From an uncultured Collinsella sp. (GTDB lineage Bacteria > Actinomycetota > Coriobacteriia > Coriobacteriales > Coriobacteriaceae): a stretch of 64,000 nt of DNA. The DNA lies in contig CAUACA010000003.1 of the NCBI GenBank assembly GCA_958427355.1, positions 1 through 64,000 on the forward strand, read 5' to 3'. Shown here in pieces: positions 32,887 to 41,991 of this stretch. Below the pieces are notes generated by a model. That model ran no database searches and was not told the origin of the DNA. It was given only the letters and a program-made list of their open reading frames with translations. Within the stretch, counting starts at the first letter, position 1. The number at the start of each line of letters is the position of its first letter. Both the position numbers and the translations under genes were made by a program.

Positions 32887-33067
32887 GGCGGCTCCTTGGT
32901 GCTGCAGGTGCAAGTGGCCCAAGGATACCGCAGGGCGCAGACATCGCGGCGTTTTGCTGAGAAGTTGCGGTGCGGACTGATTGGTTATGCCGATGGATAT
33001 ATCGGCAAGTAGATGGTCGGCTTTTGGCTAGTTGGGCGGTTGGAACTGCCGGCGGATTTGGCGACAT

Positions 33068-33104
33068 AAAACAAAACAGCCCAGAGGACATAGCCTCTGA
33101 GCTG
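33068..33104 (-). terminator. Terminator of the tRNA-Val transcript
   Basis: CAGCTCAGAGG pairs with CCTCTGGGCTG on the minus strand and is followed by TTTTGTTTTATG. Confidence 0.85.
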
Positions 33105-33112
33105 CGAACATT

Positions 33113-33187
33113 TGGTGGGCGTTAGAAGATTTGAACTTCTGACCTCTTCCGTGTCAGGGAAGCGCTCTCCCCCTGAGCTAAACGCCC
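33113..33187 (-). tRNA. tRNA-Val (anticodon GAC)
   Basis: On the minus strand the acceptor arm GGGCGTT pairs with AACGCCC, followed by discriminator A and an encoded CCA. The D-arm contains TTAGCTCAGGGGGAGAGCGC. The anticodon stem-loop is CTTCC-CTGACAC-GGAAG, with GAC at plus positions 33153-33155. The T-arm contains AGAAGTTCAAATCTTCT. A TATTAT -10 box lies about 30 bases upstream on the minus strand, and a terminator follows. Confidence 0.96.
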
Positions 33188-33476
33188 GATCAAGGGTACG
33201 CAAGCGCGCAAGGGATAATATAACGGAGCCTGAACTCGGTGGCAAGAACATTTTTAAAAATCGCTTACATTGTGGAATTCGGGGGCTTTGTCATATCCAT
33301 CTCAAAAGTGCCTGCTGCCGCGATTTGGCTGTCGCATAATGCAAGGCCATTGCGGTATCGAGCTATGGAAAGACGCCTGCGGAATTGTCCTACCGATAAG
33401 CGGACAAGCCTCCAGCTGGTGACTTCGCCGTGGTAAGGTAAGCCGAATTGTTTCCAGGCTGTTTCGGGGGAGTGGA

Positions 33477-34499
33477 ATGAGCAAAGAGTGTGTCGAGCAG
33501 GTCGAAGGCGCAGGGGCTTCGGTGCCGATGACCGATATATCGAACATTGATGTGCCCGAGGGCACCGACGAGCTCAGCCGCAACACCCGTCGCGCCTGGC
33601 GCGAGCGCCTTAACGATGCGTCGTCGCGCAAGATGATCACGGGCGTTTTGGCTACGCTGGTGGGCGGTTCGTTTTGGGGCTTCTCGGGCACCAGCGCGAG
33701 TTTTTTGTTCGATACCTACCATGTCGATACGCTGTGGCTTATGAGCGTGCGTCAGATTCTCGCCGGCCTGCTCTTTATGGCTGTGGTTGTCACGCGCGAC
33801 CGCGCACGCCTGGTCAAGCTTTGGACGACGCCCGCTGATCGCAAGCAGCTGCTGCTCTTTACCGCTTTTGGCCTGCTGTTCAACCAGTTTTGCTATCTTT
33901 CGGCCGTGCGCCTGACGAACGCCGGAACCGCGACGGTGCTCCAGTGCCTGCAGCTCGTTATCATCATGGGCTACGCCTGCGTGACCGATCGCCGCATGCC
34001 GCGTACTCGCGAAGTCATCGGCATTGGCCTGGCTCTGGGTGGAACCTTTTTAATCGCCACCGGCGGCGACCCCACCAGCCTGAATATCTCGCCGCTTGGC
34101 CTGGCAGCAGGTCTTATGTGTGCGGTCAGCGCCGCGTGTATGGCGGTGATTCCCGCCAAGATCCTGCCCGAATACGGCAGCCCCATCGTCACGGGCTCGG
34201 CAATGCTCACGGCGGGCGTGGTCTCGTGCGTCTTCGTGCAGCCCTGGGCGCATATGCCGGCGCTCGACGCTGCCGGCATCGAGGCGCTCGCGGTGTTCGT
34301 GGTTATCGGCTCGTTTTTTGCTTACATGCTCTATATGCAGGGCGTTAAGGACATCGGCTCGGTGCGCGCGAGCCTCATCGGAACTGTGGAGCCGGTTTCG
34401 GCGACCATCACCAGTGCCGTTATGCTGGGGACGGTGTTTTTGCCAACCGACCTTATCGGCTTTGCCATGATCATCGTGATGATGTTCCTCACGGTGTAG
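33477..34499 (+). CDS. DMT-superfamily (EamA) transporter
   Basis: A 340-residue membrane protein with ten predicted helices in two EamA repeats, after a hydrophilic N-terminal stretch of about 55 residues. Landmarks are GGSFWGFSGTSASFLFDTYH, LFNQFCYLSAVRLTNAGTATV, YMLYMQGVKDIGSVRASLIG and the closing helix. The end of each repeat matches drug/metabolite carriers that export amino acids or related compounds; the substrate is unknown. It stands alone between the tRNA and the DUF4012 gene. A GGGGGAGTGG site precedes the ATG. The 288-bp gap upstream holds the tRNA promoter and nothing else recognised. Confidence 0.88.
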   Translation: MSKECVEQVEGAGASVPMTDISNIDVPEGTDELSRNTRRAWRERLNDASSRKMITGVLATLVGGSFWGFSGTSASFLFDTYHVDTLWLMSVRQILAGLLFMAVVVTRDRARLVKLWTTPADRKQLLLFTAFGLLFNQFCYLSAVRLTNAGTATVLQCLQLVIIMGYACVTDRRMPRTREVIGIGLALGGTFLIATGGDPTSLNISPLGLAAGLMCAVSAACMAVIPAKILPEYGSPIVTGSAMLTAGVVSCVFVQPWAHMPALDAAGIEALAVFVVIGSFFAYMLYMQGVKDIGSVRASLIGTVEPVSATITSAVMLGTVFLPTDLIGFAMIIVMMFLTV

Positions 34500-34648
34500 C
34501 TGGCACCGCCGCCAAGACAGAAAAGGTGTTGTGCCGCATTTTCGCCAATTGACGTCCGTGTCTGGAGTTTAGCTGTCGATGCTCAAAATGCCATAAACTA
34601 GTAACGTTATGGACTTTTTCATTGCGACTCAATTGCGAGGATTTCTTT

Positions 34649-36961
34649 ATGGCTGGTAATCACTTTAAGGGCAGCGATAGCGGCCGCCCTGCAGTTCCGC
34701 CGCGTCCGAACGGGGCTGGTAAGGCCGGCACGCCGGGCGGCGCTGGACAGGGCGGTTCCGGTAAGCGCGTGTCCCCGGGCGAGACGGCGATGTTTACCGC
34801 TCTGTACGAGCAGTCTCAAAAGGCAAAAAAGACCGGCCGTGCAAGAGGGAATGTCTTTGCGGGCGGTGCAACCTCCGCGTCGCAGCCGAGCGGGGCTCCT
34901 TCGGCACCTGCGAACAGCGCAGGTGCTGCCAACGCCGCGAATGCCGCCGGCAACGTTAATGCCGGCAAGGCCGACAACAATACTCCCTCTGCCGGTGGCG
35001 CGGGGCTTACGGGCAACCTTGGCACGATCTACACCGGCGCCTCCGAGACTGGCACGTTCGCCCGCCTGGATGATAGCGGTGCCGAGTTTGCGGGCTCGGG
35101 TTCCAAGGAAGATTATTACGATTTTGGCTTGAACTACGGTAGCGACGCTTCGTCGAGTTCGACCTCTGACGGTCTGGTCCGTCATCGCCATCGCAAGGGC
35201 GAGCGCAAAAAGCGTCACACCGGCGCCATTATTGCCGCTGTAGTCGCGGTGCTTCTCGTTGCGCTTGGCGCAAGCGGCTTTATGCTGCTTAACTCGGCAA
35301 AGACCGTAAAGAGCGAAGCGAAGGAGGCTGTCGAGATCGTCGGTGGCCTTAAGGACAAGGTCACGTCGGGCGATTTTTCGACGCTGCCTGACGACGCGAA
35401 GAAGATCGATGAGCTCTGCAACAGCATGAAGGCGGAGACCTCGAGCCCGCTGTGGGCGGCGGCTTCGTTTATCCCGGTGTATGGCAGCGATATCAATGCG
35501 GCCCGCACCATGATTGACGCCCTGTCCGATGTCTCGAGCAATGCGCTGGTTCCCATGGCCGATAACCTTTCGCAGGCTACGCCCGGCAAACTGTTCCAGG
35601 ACGGCATGATTAACGTGTCCGCGCTGCAGGCGGTCGCCGATTCGCTTTCCAGCAGCTCGAAGGTGTTCAAGAGCGCCAACGAGAAGATCCAGGGCATTGG
35701 CGATACTCATATTTCTCAGGTGACCGAGCTGGTCGATAAGGCCAAGGACGGCTTTGCCACCCTCAACGGTGCGGTTGACGCGGCGGAGAAGGTCGCCCCC
35801 GTCCTTCCCCAGATGCTCGGCGCCAACGGCCAGACGCGCAACTACCTTATGTACGCCATGAACAACGTCGAGATTCGTGCTTGCGGCGGCTTTGGCGGTT
35901 CGCAGGGCCTGATTTCGGTCACTGACGGCCAGATGTCGATTGGCGAGTTTGTTCCCCGCATTGGACTCAGCGAGGATGAGGCAGTCGAGAGCGTCGACGA
36001 AGAGGATGAGGCGCTGTTCGGCAACCACAGTAACCTGTACAACTCGGGCAATACCTATTCGCCTGATTGGCCCCGCAACTCGCAGCGTGTCGCCGCGCTG
36101 TGGAAGTCCCAGTATGGACAGGACGTTGATGGCGTCATCGGTATCGACCCGGTGTTCCTGCAGTATCTGCTGGGCCTGGTCGGTAATGTCTCGCTGCCCG
36201 ACGGAACGGTTGTCGACGGCACCAACGCGGCGAAGGTTCTCATGCACGATGTGTATTGGAACTATCCGGTCGAGGAATCGGACGGCATCTTTGCGGCTGT
36301 TGCCAGCGCCGCCTTCGACAAGATTCTCGGTGGCATCGGTGACGTCGACGTTACAAAGCTTGTCGGTGCATTCGAGCGCGGTGCCGAAGAGGGCCGCCTG
36401 ATCGCGTGGATGAGAAACGATGATGAGCAGAATGCCATCAAAGAGACGGGCATTGACGCTTCGCTGCCCGATCCGGATGACCCGAGTGCCGATCCCGTTG
36501 CCGGCGTTTACTTTAACAACCTGAGCTTCTCCAAGCTCGACTGGTATCTGAACGCCGACACGCAGATTGGCCAGGGCGTGAAGAACGGCGACGGTACGTG
36601 CTCCTATCGCATCACCGTTACCCTGACGAACATCATGACGCAGGAGGAGGCTGGCAAGCTGCCCGACTACGTTGCGGCGAGCGCACCCGATGCCGCGCGT
36701 GACGACGAGCGTCTGAATGTCTCGTTGTTTGCCCCGACGGGCGGCAACATTACTGATCTGACCGTCGAGGGCACCCAGTTTGGTCTTGGCGCCGCTGCGT
36801 GGCATGGAATCCCCTTCTATTCGGGCACCGTTGACCTGCATGCTGGCGAGACGACGACGATCACGTATACGCTGACCACGTCGGCCGAGGCGGGGGACAA
36901 GCCGCTTACGCTGCGTCAGACTCCTACATGCCAGGCGGCTCGCGACAGCGCGTCGGCGTAG
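34649..36961 (+). CDS. DUF4012-domain envelope protein
   Basis: A 770-residue protein. Residues 1 to about 190 are low-complexity (Gly/Ala/Ser-rich, then a basic RHRHRKGERKKRHTGA) and presumably cytoplasmic. One membrane helix follows (about 195-220; IIAAVVAVLLVALGASGFML). The extracytoplasmic remainder contains DUF4012: RNYLMYAMNNVEIRACGGF, GSQGLISVTDGQMSIGEF, NSGNTYSPDWPRNSQRVAALW and GIDPVFLQYLLGLVG. DUF4012 proteins are wall- or surface-associated in Actinobacteria and Firmicutes with unclear function. The start is ATG 34649 with GCGAGGA upstream. It precedes glmM but a terminator separates the two. Confidence 0.88.
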   Translation: MAGNHFKGSDSGRPAVPPRPNGAGKAGTPGGAGQGGSGKRVSPGETAMFTALYEQSQKAKKTGRARGNVFAGGATSASQPSGAPSAPANSAGAANAANAAGNVNAGKADNNTPSAGGAGLTGNLGTIYTGASETGTFARLDDSGAEFAGSGSKEDYYDFGLNYGSDASSSSTSDGLVRHRHRKGERKKRHTGAIIAAVVAVLLVALGASGFMLLNSAKTVKSEAKEAVEIVGGLKDKVTSGDFSTLPDDAKKIDELCNSMKAETSSPLWAAASFIPVYGSDINAARTMIDALSDVSSNALVPMADNLSQATPGKLFQDGMINVSALQAVADSLSSSSKVFKSANEKIQGIGDTHISQVTELVDKAKDGFATLNGAVDAAEKVAPVLPQMLGANGQTRNYLMYAMNNVEIRACGGFGGSQGLISVTDGQMSIGEFVPRIGLSEDEAVESVDEEDEALFGNHSNLYNSGNTYSPDWPRNSQRVAALWKSQYGQDVDGVIGIDPVFLQYLLGLVGNVSLPDGTVVDGTNAAKVLMHDVYWNYPVEESDGIFAAVASAAFDKILGGIGDVDVTKLVGAFERGAEEGRLIAWMRNDDEQNAIKETGIDASLPDPDDPSADPVAGVYFNNLSFSKLDWYLNADTQIGQGVKNGDGTCSYRITVTLTNIMTQEEAGKLPDYVAASAPDAARDDERLNVSLFAPTGGNITDLTVEGTQFGLGAAAWHGIPFYSGTVDLHAGETTTITYTLTTSAEAGDKPLTLRQTPTCQAARDSASA

Positions 36962-36998
36962 GGTTTTTCTGGTAGCGCAGATAATCGAGTACCATTTT

Positions 36999-37030
36999 GG
37001 GGCGGACAGGCAATCTGTTCGCCCCTATTT
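36999..37030 (+). terminator. Intrinsic terminator between DUF4012 and glmM genes
   Basis: GGGGCGGACAG pairs with CTGTTCGCCCC and is followed by TATTTTGT. It lies directly before the glmM ribosome site AAGGAGAG, so some read-through control of glmM is possible. Confidence 0.85.
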
Positions 37031-37044
37031 TGTAAGGAGAGCGC

Positions 37045-38376
37045 ATGAAGTACTTTGGCACCGACGGCTTTCGTGGTGAGGCCAACGTTGGGCTGACGGT
37101 AGAGCACGCTTATAAGATTGGCCGTTTTGTGGGCTGGTATTACGGCGCCAACCGCAGTGCTAAGGCGCGCGTGATCGTGGGCAAGGACACGCGTCGCTCG
37201 AGTTATATGTTCGAGGCGGCGCTGGTGAGCGGCCTGGTCGCGAGCGGTGCGGACGCCTATATGCTGCATGTGATCCCGACGCCGGGCGTGGCGCATCAGA
37301 CCGTGGAGGGCTGCTTCGATTGCGGCATCATGATCAGCGCAAGCCACAACCCGTTTTGCGATAACGGCATTAAGCTCGTCAACAGCGACGGTTTTAAGAT
37401 GGACGAGGACGTACTGGAGCTCATCGAGGACTACATCGATGGCAAGAGCGAGGTACCGCTGGCAACGGGCAACCATATCGGCGCCACGGTGGACTACATG
37501 CAGGGCCGCAACCGCTATATTGCCTCGCTCATCGCCAGCGCGAACTTTTCGCTGCAGGGCGTCAAGATCGGTATCGACTGCGCCAACGGCTCGGCATCCT
37601 CGGTGGCCAAGCCGGTGTTCGACGCACTGGGCGCCGACGTGCGCGTGATCAACGCCGCGCCCGACGGCTTTAACATCAATGTCGACTGCGGCTCTACGCA
37701 TATTGAGCGCCTGCAGCGCCATGTGGTGGAGCAGGGCCTGGACGTGGGCTTTGCCTATGACGGCGATGCCGATCGCTGCCTGGCCGTGGACGAGCGCGGT
37801 CGCGTGGTAGACGGCGATCAGATCCTGTACGTGTGCGGCGTGTATCTGAACAAGCACGGGCGACTCTCGGGCGGTACCGTGGTGCCGACGATTGCCAGCA
37901 ACTTTGGCCTGGTCAAGTCGCTGGAGCTTGCCGGTCTGAGCGCCGTGACCAGCGGTGTGGGCGACCGTCACGTGTATGCCAAGATGCGCGAGGGCGGCTA
38001 CAGCCTGGGTGGCGAGCAGACGGGCCATACGATCTTTGGCGATATCGAGCGCACGGGCGACGGCATTATGACCTCGCTGCGCGTGATGGAAGTGATTCGT
38101 GCCGAGCGTGAGACGCTCTCGCAGCTCACGGCTCCGTGTAAGCTGCTGCCGCAGGCGCAGGTGGCCGTGCACGTGGCGGACAAGGACGCCGCGCTCGAGA
38201 ACATGGGCGTGCAGAACGCCATCGCCGAGGCCGAGGCGTCGCTGGCGGGCGAGGGCCGCGTGCTCGTACGCAAGAGCGGAACCGAGTCGGTTATCCGCGT
38301 GCTGGCCGAGGCGCCCGACCAAGCATCCGCCGATGCCGCCATGAAGCGCATCGCCGCCGCGCTCGAGGCTTTATAG
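37045..38376 (+). CDS. glmM: Phosphoglucosamine mutase
   Basis: A 443-residue phosphohexomutase converting glucosamine-6-phosphate to glucosamine-1-phosphate for peptidoglycan precursor synthesis. Start MKYFGTDGFRGEANVGLTVE is the classic glmM N-terminus. Catalytic Ser100 lies in GIMISASHNPFCDNGIK, the metal loop in FAYDGDADRCLAVDE, the sugar loop in GGEQTGHTIFGDI, and the phosphate loop in RVLVRKSGTESVIRV. Length is normal. Structured repeat B begins at its stop codon. GlmM is linked to amino-sugar metabolism, like the SIS enzymes, which makes the location of repeat B worth noting. Confidence 0.95.
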   Translation: MKYFGTDGFRGEANVGLTVEHAYKIGRFVGWYYGANRSAKARVIVGKDTRRSSYMFEAALVSGLVASGADAYMLHVIPTPGVAHQTVEGCFDCGIMISASHNPFCDNGIKLVNSDGFKMDEDVLELIEDYIDGKSEVPLATGNHIGATVDYMQGRNRYIASLIASANFSLQGVKIGIDCANGSASSVAKPVFDALGADVRVINAAPDGFNINVDCGSTHIERLQRHVVEQGLDVGFAYDGDADRCLAVDERGRVVDGDQILYVCGVYLNKHGRLSGGTVVPTIASNFGLVKSLELAGLSAVTSGVGDRHVYAKMREGGYSLGGEQTGHTIFGDIERTGDGIMTSLRVMEVIRAERETLSQLTAPCKLLPQAQVAVHVADKDAALENMGVQNAIAEAEASLAGEGRVLVRKSGTESVIRVLAEAPDQASADAAMKRIAAALEAL

Positions 38377-38560
38377 TTACGCGGTTTTACCAAACCGCGT
38401 AACTGCTCGACGCTGCAAACGGCCCCAAGCGGCAATCTGACGTTCAATTTCAAGGGCGCGACCAGAAGGTCAGCGCCCTTTCATTTCACGTCACCTTGCT
38501 CGCTTGGGGCCGTTTTCGCTGACGTTGCCAAGACATTAGCGTCAACGAACTAGTCATTGG
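38377..38560 (+). repeat. Structured repeat B, copy 3 (possible RNA element)
   Basis: It begins directly at the TAG stop of glmM. Stem 1: TTACGCGGTTT/AAACCGCGTAA (38377-38402). Stem 2: AAACGGCCCCAAGCG (38417) with CGCTTGGGGCCGTTT (38501), 15 perfect pairs and a sequence quite unlike copies 1 and 2. Stem 3: TGACGT (38438) with ACGTCA (38488), replacing TGCCTT/AAGGCA. Stem 4: GGGCGC-GACC (38454) with GGTC-A-GCGCCC (38468). Loops and linkers match the other copies. Tag TAGTCATTGG at 38551-38560. Confidence 0.9.
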
Positions 38561-38581
38561 GTACCTAGTTATTGGGTGAAA

Positions 38582-38620
38582 AAAGGGGACGCCGCGGATT
38601 GGTTCCGCGGCGTCCCCTTT
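38582..38620 (-). terminator. Intrinsic terminator of the M32 carboxypeptidase gene
   Basis: A 16-pair perfect stem, AAAGGGGACGCCGCGG with its complement, around ATTGGTT. The minus-strand product runs into TTTTTTCACCC. Confidence 0.92.
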
Positions 38621-38642
38621 GCGTTGGCGTGTCGGTTATGCC

Positions 38643-40226
38643 TTACAGCTCGTAGAGCGTGGTGAACTTGTCCTGCAGGTAGCTGCAGTAGTAGCGGGCA
38701 TCGAACGCCATGCCGCACGCGCCCTTGATGAGCTCCGGCGCGTCCTTGGCGCGGCCCCACTGCCAAATGTGCTCGCCCAGCCAGGCGCGGACGGGTGTCA
38801 GGTCGCCGCTCGCACAGGCGCCGTTGAGGTCGACACCGTCGCGGCACATGGCCGGCACAAACATGGCATCGTAGGCGCTGCCCAGCGCATACGTGGGGAA
38901 GTAGCCAAACGAGCCGCCGCTCCAGTGCGTATCCTGTAGACAGCCGTGCGTGTCGTCGGGAACGGGAATGCCCAGGTACTCATCCATGAAGCGATTCCAA
39001 AGCGCGGGGATGTCCTTGGCCGTGGCCTCGCCGGCAAACAGCATGCGCTCGATCTGGTAGCGCACCATAATATGCAGCGGGTAGGTGAGCTCGTCGGCCT
39101 CGGTGCGGATCAGCGACGGCTGTGCGATGTTCACGGCGCGGTAGAGCGTGTCCTCGTCGACGTCGCCGTAGACCTCGGGTGCGTGGCGGCGCAGCACCTC
39201 GAGCAGCGGTCCCATAAAGGCACGGCTGCGGCCCACGGTGTTCTCGAAAAAGCGGCTCTGGCTCTCGTGGATGCCCATGGAGGTGCCGCCCTCAAGACAG
39301 GTGCGCGCATAGGCGGGATTGACGCCCAGCTCGTACATGGCGTGTCCCGCCTCGTGGATGATGCTGTAGACGTTGGAGATACAATCGTCCTCGTAGATGT
39401 GTGTCGCGATGCGCGCGTCGCCCACGGCAAAACCCTCGCTAAACGGGTGCTCGGTAAAGGCAAGCGTGGTGTCGTCCAGGTTCAGGCCGACGAGCTTCAT
39501 AAGGTCGAAGCTCATGGCGCGCTGGGCGGCCTCGGGCACGCGGGCGTGCAAAAAGTCGGCAGCGGGCTGCTGGCCGCGCTCGCCGATGGCGTGCACGAGC
39601 GGCACGACCGTCGCCTTGACCTCATCGCAAAACGCATCGAAGCTCTTGGCGGAAAGGCCGCGCTCGTACTGGTCGAACCAAACGTCGTATGGGTCGCGCT
39701 TGGGGTCCATGAGCTCGGCCTGATGCTTAAGCTGGGCGACGATTCTATCCACATAGGGCTCAAAGCTCGCCCAGTCATTGGCCGTCTTGGCCTTGTGCCA
39801 CACGGCGTCGGCCTCGCAGGTGAGCCTGGTCCAGGCTTCGGCCTCCTCGGTAGGAATAACGCTTGCCTCGCGCTGGTCGCGGCCGAGCACGCGGATCTCG
39901 TCGAGCAGCTGCGGGTCGTCTACGTGTCCGCCTGCAACCGTCTCGCGCGCTAACGAGCGTACGAGCTCAACGGACTTCTCGCTGGTCAGTAGCTTGTGAT
40001 GCTCGCCGGCAAGCGTGCCCATGGCGTCGGCACGGGCGGCAGCACCGTTGGCAGGAGCAATCGTCGCTCCATCGAACTCGGCAATCTTGAGCAGGTACTC
40101 GCGAGTCCACAGCTTGCCCTCGAGTTTGCGGAACTTTTTGACGGCTTTGTCGACTTTAGCGGCCTTGACGCCCTTGGCAGCCTTTGCCACGGCGGCCTTG
40201 GCCTTCTTATCGAGTTTCTTTCCCAT
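38643..40226 (-). CDS. M32-family metallocarboxypeptidase (Taq-type)
   Basis: A 527-residue zinc carboxypeptidase that trims C-terminal residues from peptides in the cytosol. The catalytic motif is IIHEAGHAMYELG (HExxH) with the downstream zinc Glu in GIHESQSRFFEN. RIATHIYEDDCISNVYS, VGRSRAFMGPL, LTYPLHIMVRYQIERMLF and DTHWSGGSFGYFPTYALG are further M32 signatures. The N-terminus (residues 1-30) is unusually rich in Lys and Ala (MGKKLDKKAKAAVAKAAKG) and is not part of the usual M32 fold. Length otherwise is normal. It diverges from the T-box/pheST unit. Confidence 0.93.
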   Translation of the reverse strand: MGKKLDKKAKAAVAKAAKGVKAAKVDKAVKKFRKLEGKLWTREYLLKIAEFDGATIAPANGAAARADAMGTLAGEHHKLLTSEKSVELVRSLARETVAGGHVDDPQLLDEIRVLGRDQREASVIPTEEAEAWTRLTCEADAVWHKAKTANDWASFEPYVDRIVAQLKHQAELMDPKRDPYDVWFDQYERGLSAKSFDAFCDEVKATVVPLVHAIGERGQQPAADFLHARVPEAAQRAMSFDLMKLVGLNLDDTTLAFTEHPFSEGFAVGDARIATHIYEDDCISNVYSIIHEAGHAMYELGVNPAYARTCLEGGTSMGIHESQSRFFENTVGRSRAFMGPLLEVLRRHAPEVYGDVDEDTLYRAVNIAQPSLIRTEADELTYPLHIMVRYQIERMLFAGEATAKDIPALWNRFMDEYLGIPVPDDTHGCLQDTHWSGGSFGYFPTYALGSAYDAMFVPAMCRDGVDLNGACASGDLTPVRAWLGEHIWQWGRAKDAPELIKGACGMAFDARYYCSYLQDKFTTLYEL

Positions 40227-40339
40227 ACCGTATCCTTAATCTCGCAGGCCGAGCGCCGCAGACGGGTGCACGGCCAGTTTGCACAGCTACCTCCCTTGTA
40301 CCCAGCGCGAACAAAACGGAACGCGGCGATGCACACGTA

Positions 40340-40645
40340 GAATGTGTTATCCTATAGCCCAATGCGTTGACGGAGAGGGTTTTGCCCGCCGCGTCGCCGG
40401 CAAGAGAGGGAAGGTCATGGGCTGCAAGCCTTCCTGCGGTGACAAGGGCCAAGCGTTCACTCCCGAGCAGCGACCTCAACGGGCGCGCGGCCAGTGGCAG
40501 CAAAGCCTCAGTAGGGAAGCCGTGAGCCTCGCGACAAGAGGCACAGAGTGGGCGCGGCGGGCCAGACATCCGCCGGGTCAAACAAGGTGGTACCGCGGAA
40601 TTCAACCGTCCTTGGGCAATGCACATGCCCGAGGACGGTTTTTTT
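40340..40645 (+). promoter_or_regulatory. T-box leader for pheST
   Basis: The T-box core AAGGTGGTACCGCG lies at 40584-40597, followed directly by a terminator whose 5' arm would be displaced when uncharged tRNA pairs with the T-box. About 220 bases upstream, GAGAGGGAAGG and GGTGACAAGGGCC are plausible stem-I parts, with a TTC triplet in GCCTTCC as a possible Phe specifier. I cannot verify the specifier by folding. The element should allow pheS-pheT transcription when charged tRNA-Phe is scarce. Confidence 0.88.
40605..40645 (+). terminator. T-box-controlled terminator
   Basis: CCGTCCTTGGGCAAT and ATGCCCGAGGACGG form the stem (ACCGTCC/GGACGGT outer part); seven T residues follow. Confidence 0.9.
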
Positions 40646-40730
40646 GTTACCGAACCGGGCCGCGCATCCGCAGCATCGGGCGGCGTCAGCCGCCCCGGAG
40701 CGCGGATACGCGAGAGACGAAAGGGAAGAC

Positions 40731-41807
40731 ATGAGTCTGATTGATGATCTGGTCAAACTCGAGGAAGAGGCCAAGGAGCTCGTTGCAGGCGCCGACGACG
40801 CCGCCAAGCTCGAGGCTGCACGCGTTGAGCTGCTCGGTCGCAAGGGCCGCATCACCGGCCTGATGCGCATGATGGGCAAGCTCGCCCCCGAGGATCGTCC
40901 CGTGATGGGCAAGCGCGCCAACGAGATGCGCCAGCTGATCGAGGGCATGCTCGACGAGCGCACCACCGAGATGAAGGCCGCCGCCCTCAAACACGCACTC
41001 GAGCACGATGCCGTCGACATCACGCTGCCGGGCATCCGTCCGCAGATCGGCCACCAGCACCTGATCAAGCAGATCATCGAGGAGGCCGAGGACATCTTCT
41101 GCGGCATCGGCTACACCGTCGAGTCCGGCCCCATGGTCGACACCTCCTACTACAACTTCACCGCGCTCAACGCCCCCATGGATCACCCGAGCCGTTCGGC
41201 CCGCGATACCTTCTACGTGGTCGACAACAACCCCGGCAGCGTCGCGCACCCCGAGGCTCATGCCCACGGCGAGTCCGACGTGCTGCTGCGCACCCAGACC
41301 TCGGGCGTGCAAATCCACACCATGGAGTCGCAAAAGCCGCCCATCTACATGATCTGCCCGGGCACCGTCTATCGTCCCGACACGGCCGACGCCTGCCACC
41401 TGCCGCAGTTCAACCAGATCGAAGGCCTGGTCGTCGACGAGGGCATCACCTTTGGCGATCTTAAGGGCACGCTCGACTACTTTGTTAAGTGCATGTTTGG
41501 CGAGGACCGCAAGACGCGTTATCGCCCGCATTTCTTCCCCTTCACCGAGCCTTCCTGCGAGGTGGACGTGAGCTGCCACGTGTGCGGCGGCAAGGGCTGC
41601 AACTTCTGCAAGCACAGCGGCTGGATCGAGATCCTGGGCTGCGGCATGGTCGACCCCAACGTCCTGATCAACTGTGGCATCGACCCCGAGAAGTACACCG
41701 GCTTCGCCTTTGGTATTGGCGCCGAGCGCGTCGCGGCACTGCGCTACGACCTGCCCGACCTCAGAACTCTCATGACGGGTGATATGCGCTTCTTGAATCA
41801 GTTCTAG
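40731..41807 (+). CDS. pheS: Phenylalanyl-tRNA synthetase alpha chain
   Basis: A 358-residue subunit that, with PheT, charges tRNA-Phe. An N-terminal coiled coil (residues 1-85) contacts tRNA. The class II core follows: HPSRSARDTFYV, LLRTQTSGVQIHTM (motif 2 region), FNQIEGLVVDEGITFGDL and RPHFFPFTEPSCEVDVSC. A Cys cluster, CHVCGGKGCNFC, and GWIEILGCGMVDPNVL are near the end, as is the motif 3 stretch FAFGIGAERVAALRY. The ATG at 40731 follows AAAGGGAAG; the frame is open upstream into the T-box, which is not coding. It is expressed through the T-box leader together with pheT. Confidence 0.96.
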   Translation: MSLIDDLVKLEEEAKELVAGADDAAKLEAARVELLGRKGRITGLMRMMGKLAPEDRPVMGKRANEMRQLIEGMLDERTTEMKAAALKHALEHDAVDITLPGIRPQIGHQHLIKQIIEEAEDIFCGIGYTVESGPMVDTSYYNFTALNAPMDHPSRSARDTFYVVDNNPGSVAHPEAHAHGESDVLLRTQTSGVQIHTMESQKPPIYMICPGTVYRPDTADACHLPQFNQIEGLVVDEGITFGDLKGTLDYFVKCMFGEDRKTRYRPHFFPFTEPSCEVDVSCHVCGGKGCNFCKHSGWIEILGCGMVDPNVLINCGIDPEKYTGFAFGIGAERVAALRYDLPDLRTLMTGDMRFLNQF

Positions 41808-41810
41808 GCT

Positions 41811-41916
41811 GCGGCTTGCCCAAGCACGGCACCTCGGCGCTCATTCGTCGCTTGCGTACCAAAGTACGCGGCGCTCCTCTTTCGGGCCGATCTGCCGCAC
41901 TTGGACAACCCTCGCT
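41811..41916 (+). repeat. Long hairpin element between pheS and pheT
   Basis: CCAAG-CA-CGGCA at the left pairs with TGCCG-CA-CTTGG at the right. Inside, TCGGC pairs with GCCGA, and an apical hairpin GCGTAC-CAAA-GTACGC closes the structure. It begins a few bases after the pheS stop and occupies most of the 184-bp spacer, which is unusually long for pheST. The words CGGCAC and CACTTGG also appear in the insertion beside repeat B copy 1. Confidence 0.75.
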
Positions 41917-41991
41917 TTGTAAGGAATGTTCACAAAGTTGAAGTTTCCACCTGCATCTCTTCGCAGGCTTTCAGTATGAAAGGAGAGCTAG

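Noticed and set aside
28000..33187. A genomic island integrated at tRNA-Val
   Set aside because: The stretch holds accessory-looking genes on the 3' side of the tRNA, but I found no integrase and no repeat of the tRNA 3' end, so integration is not supported.
33112..33339. A short plus-strand frame beginning MVGVRRFELLTSSVSGK
   Set aside because: This is the familiar false translation of a tRNA gene read on the wrong strand; the tRNA-Val fills its first part.
34619..36841. A 740-codon open frame on the minus strand
   Set aside because: It lies opposite the DUF4012 gene, has no recognisable motif, and its open length follows from the codon bias of the real gene.
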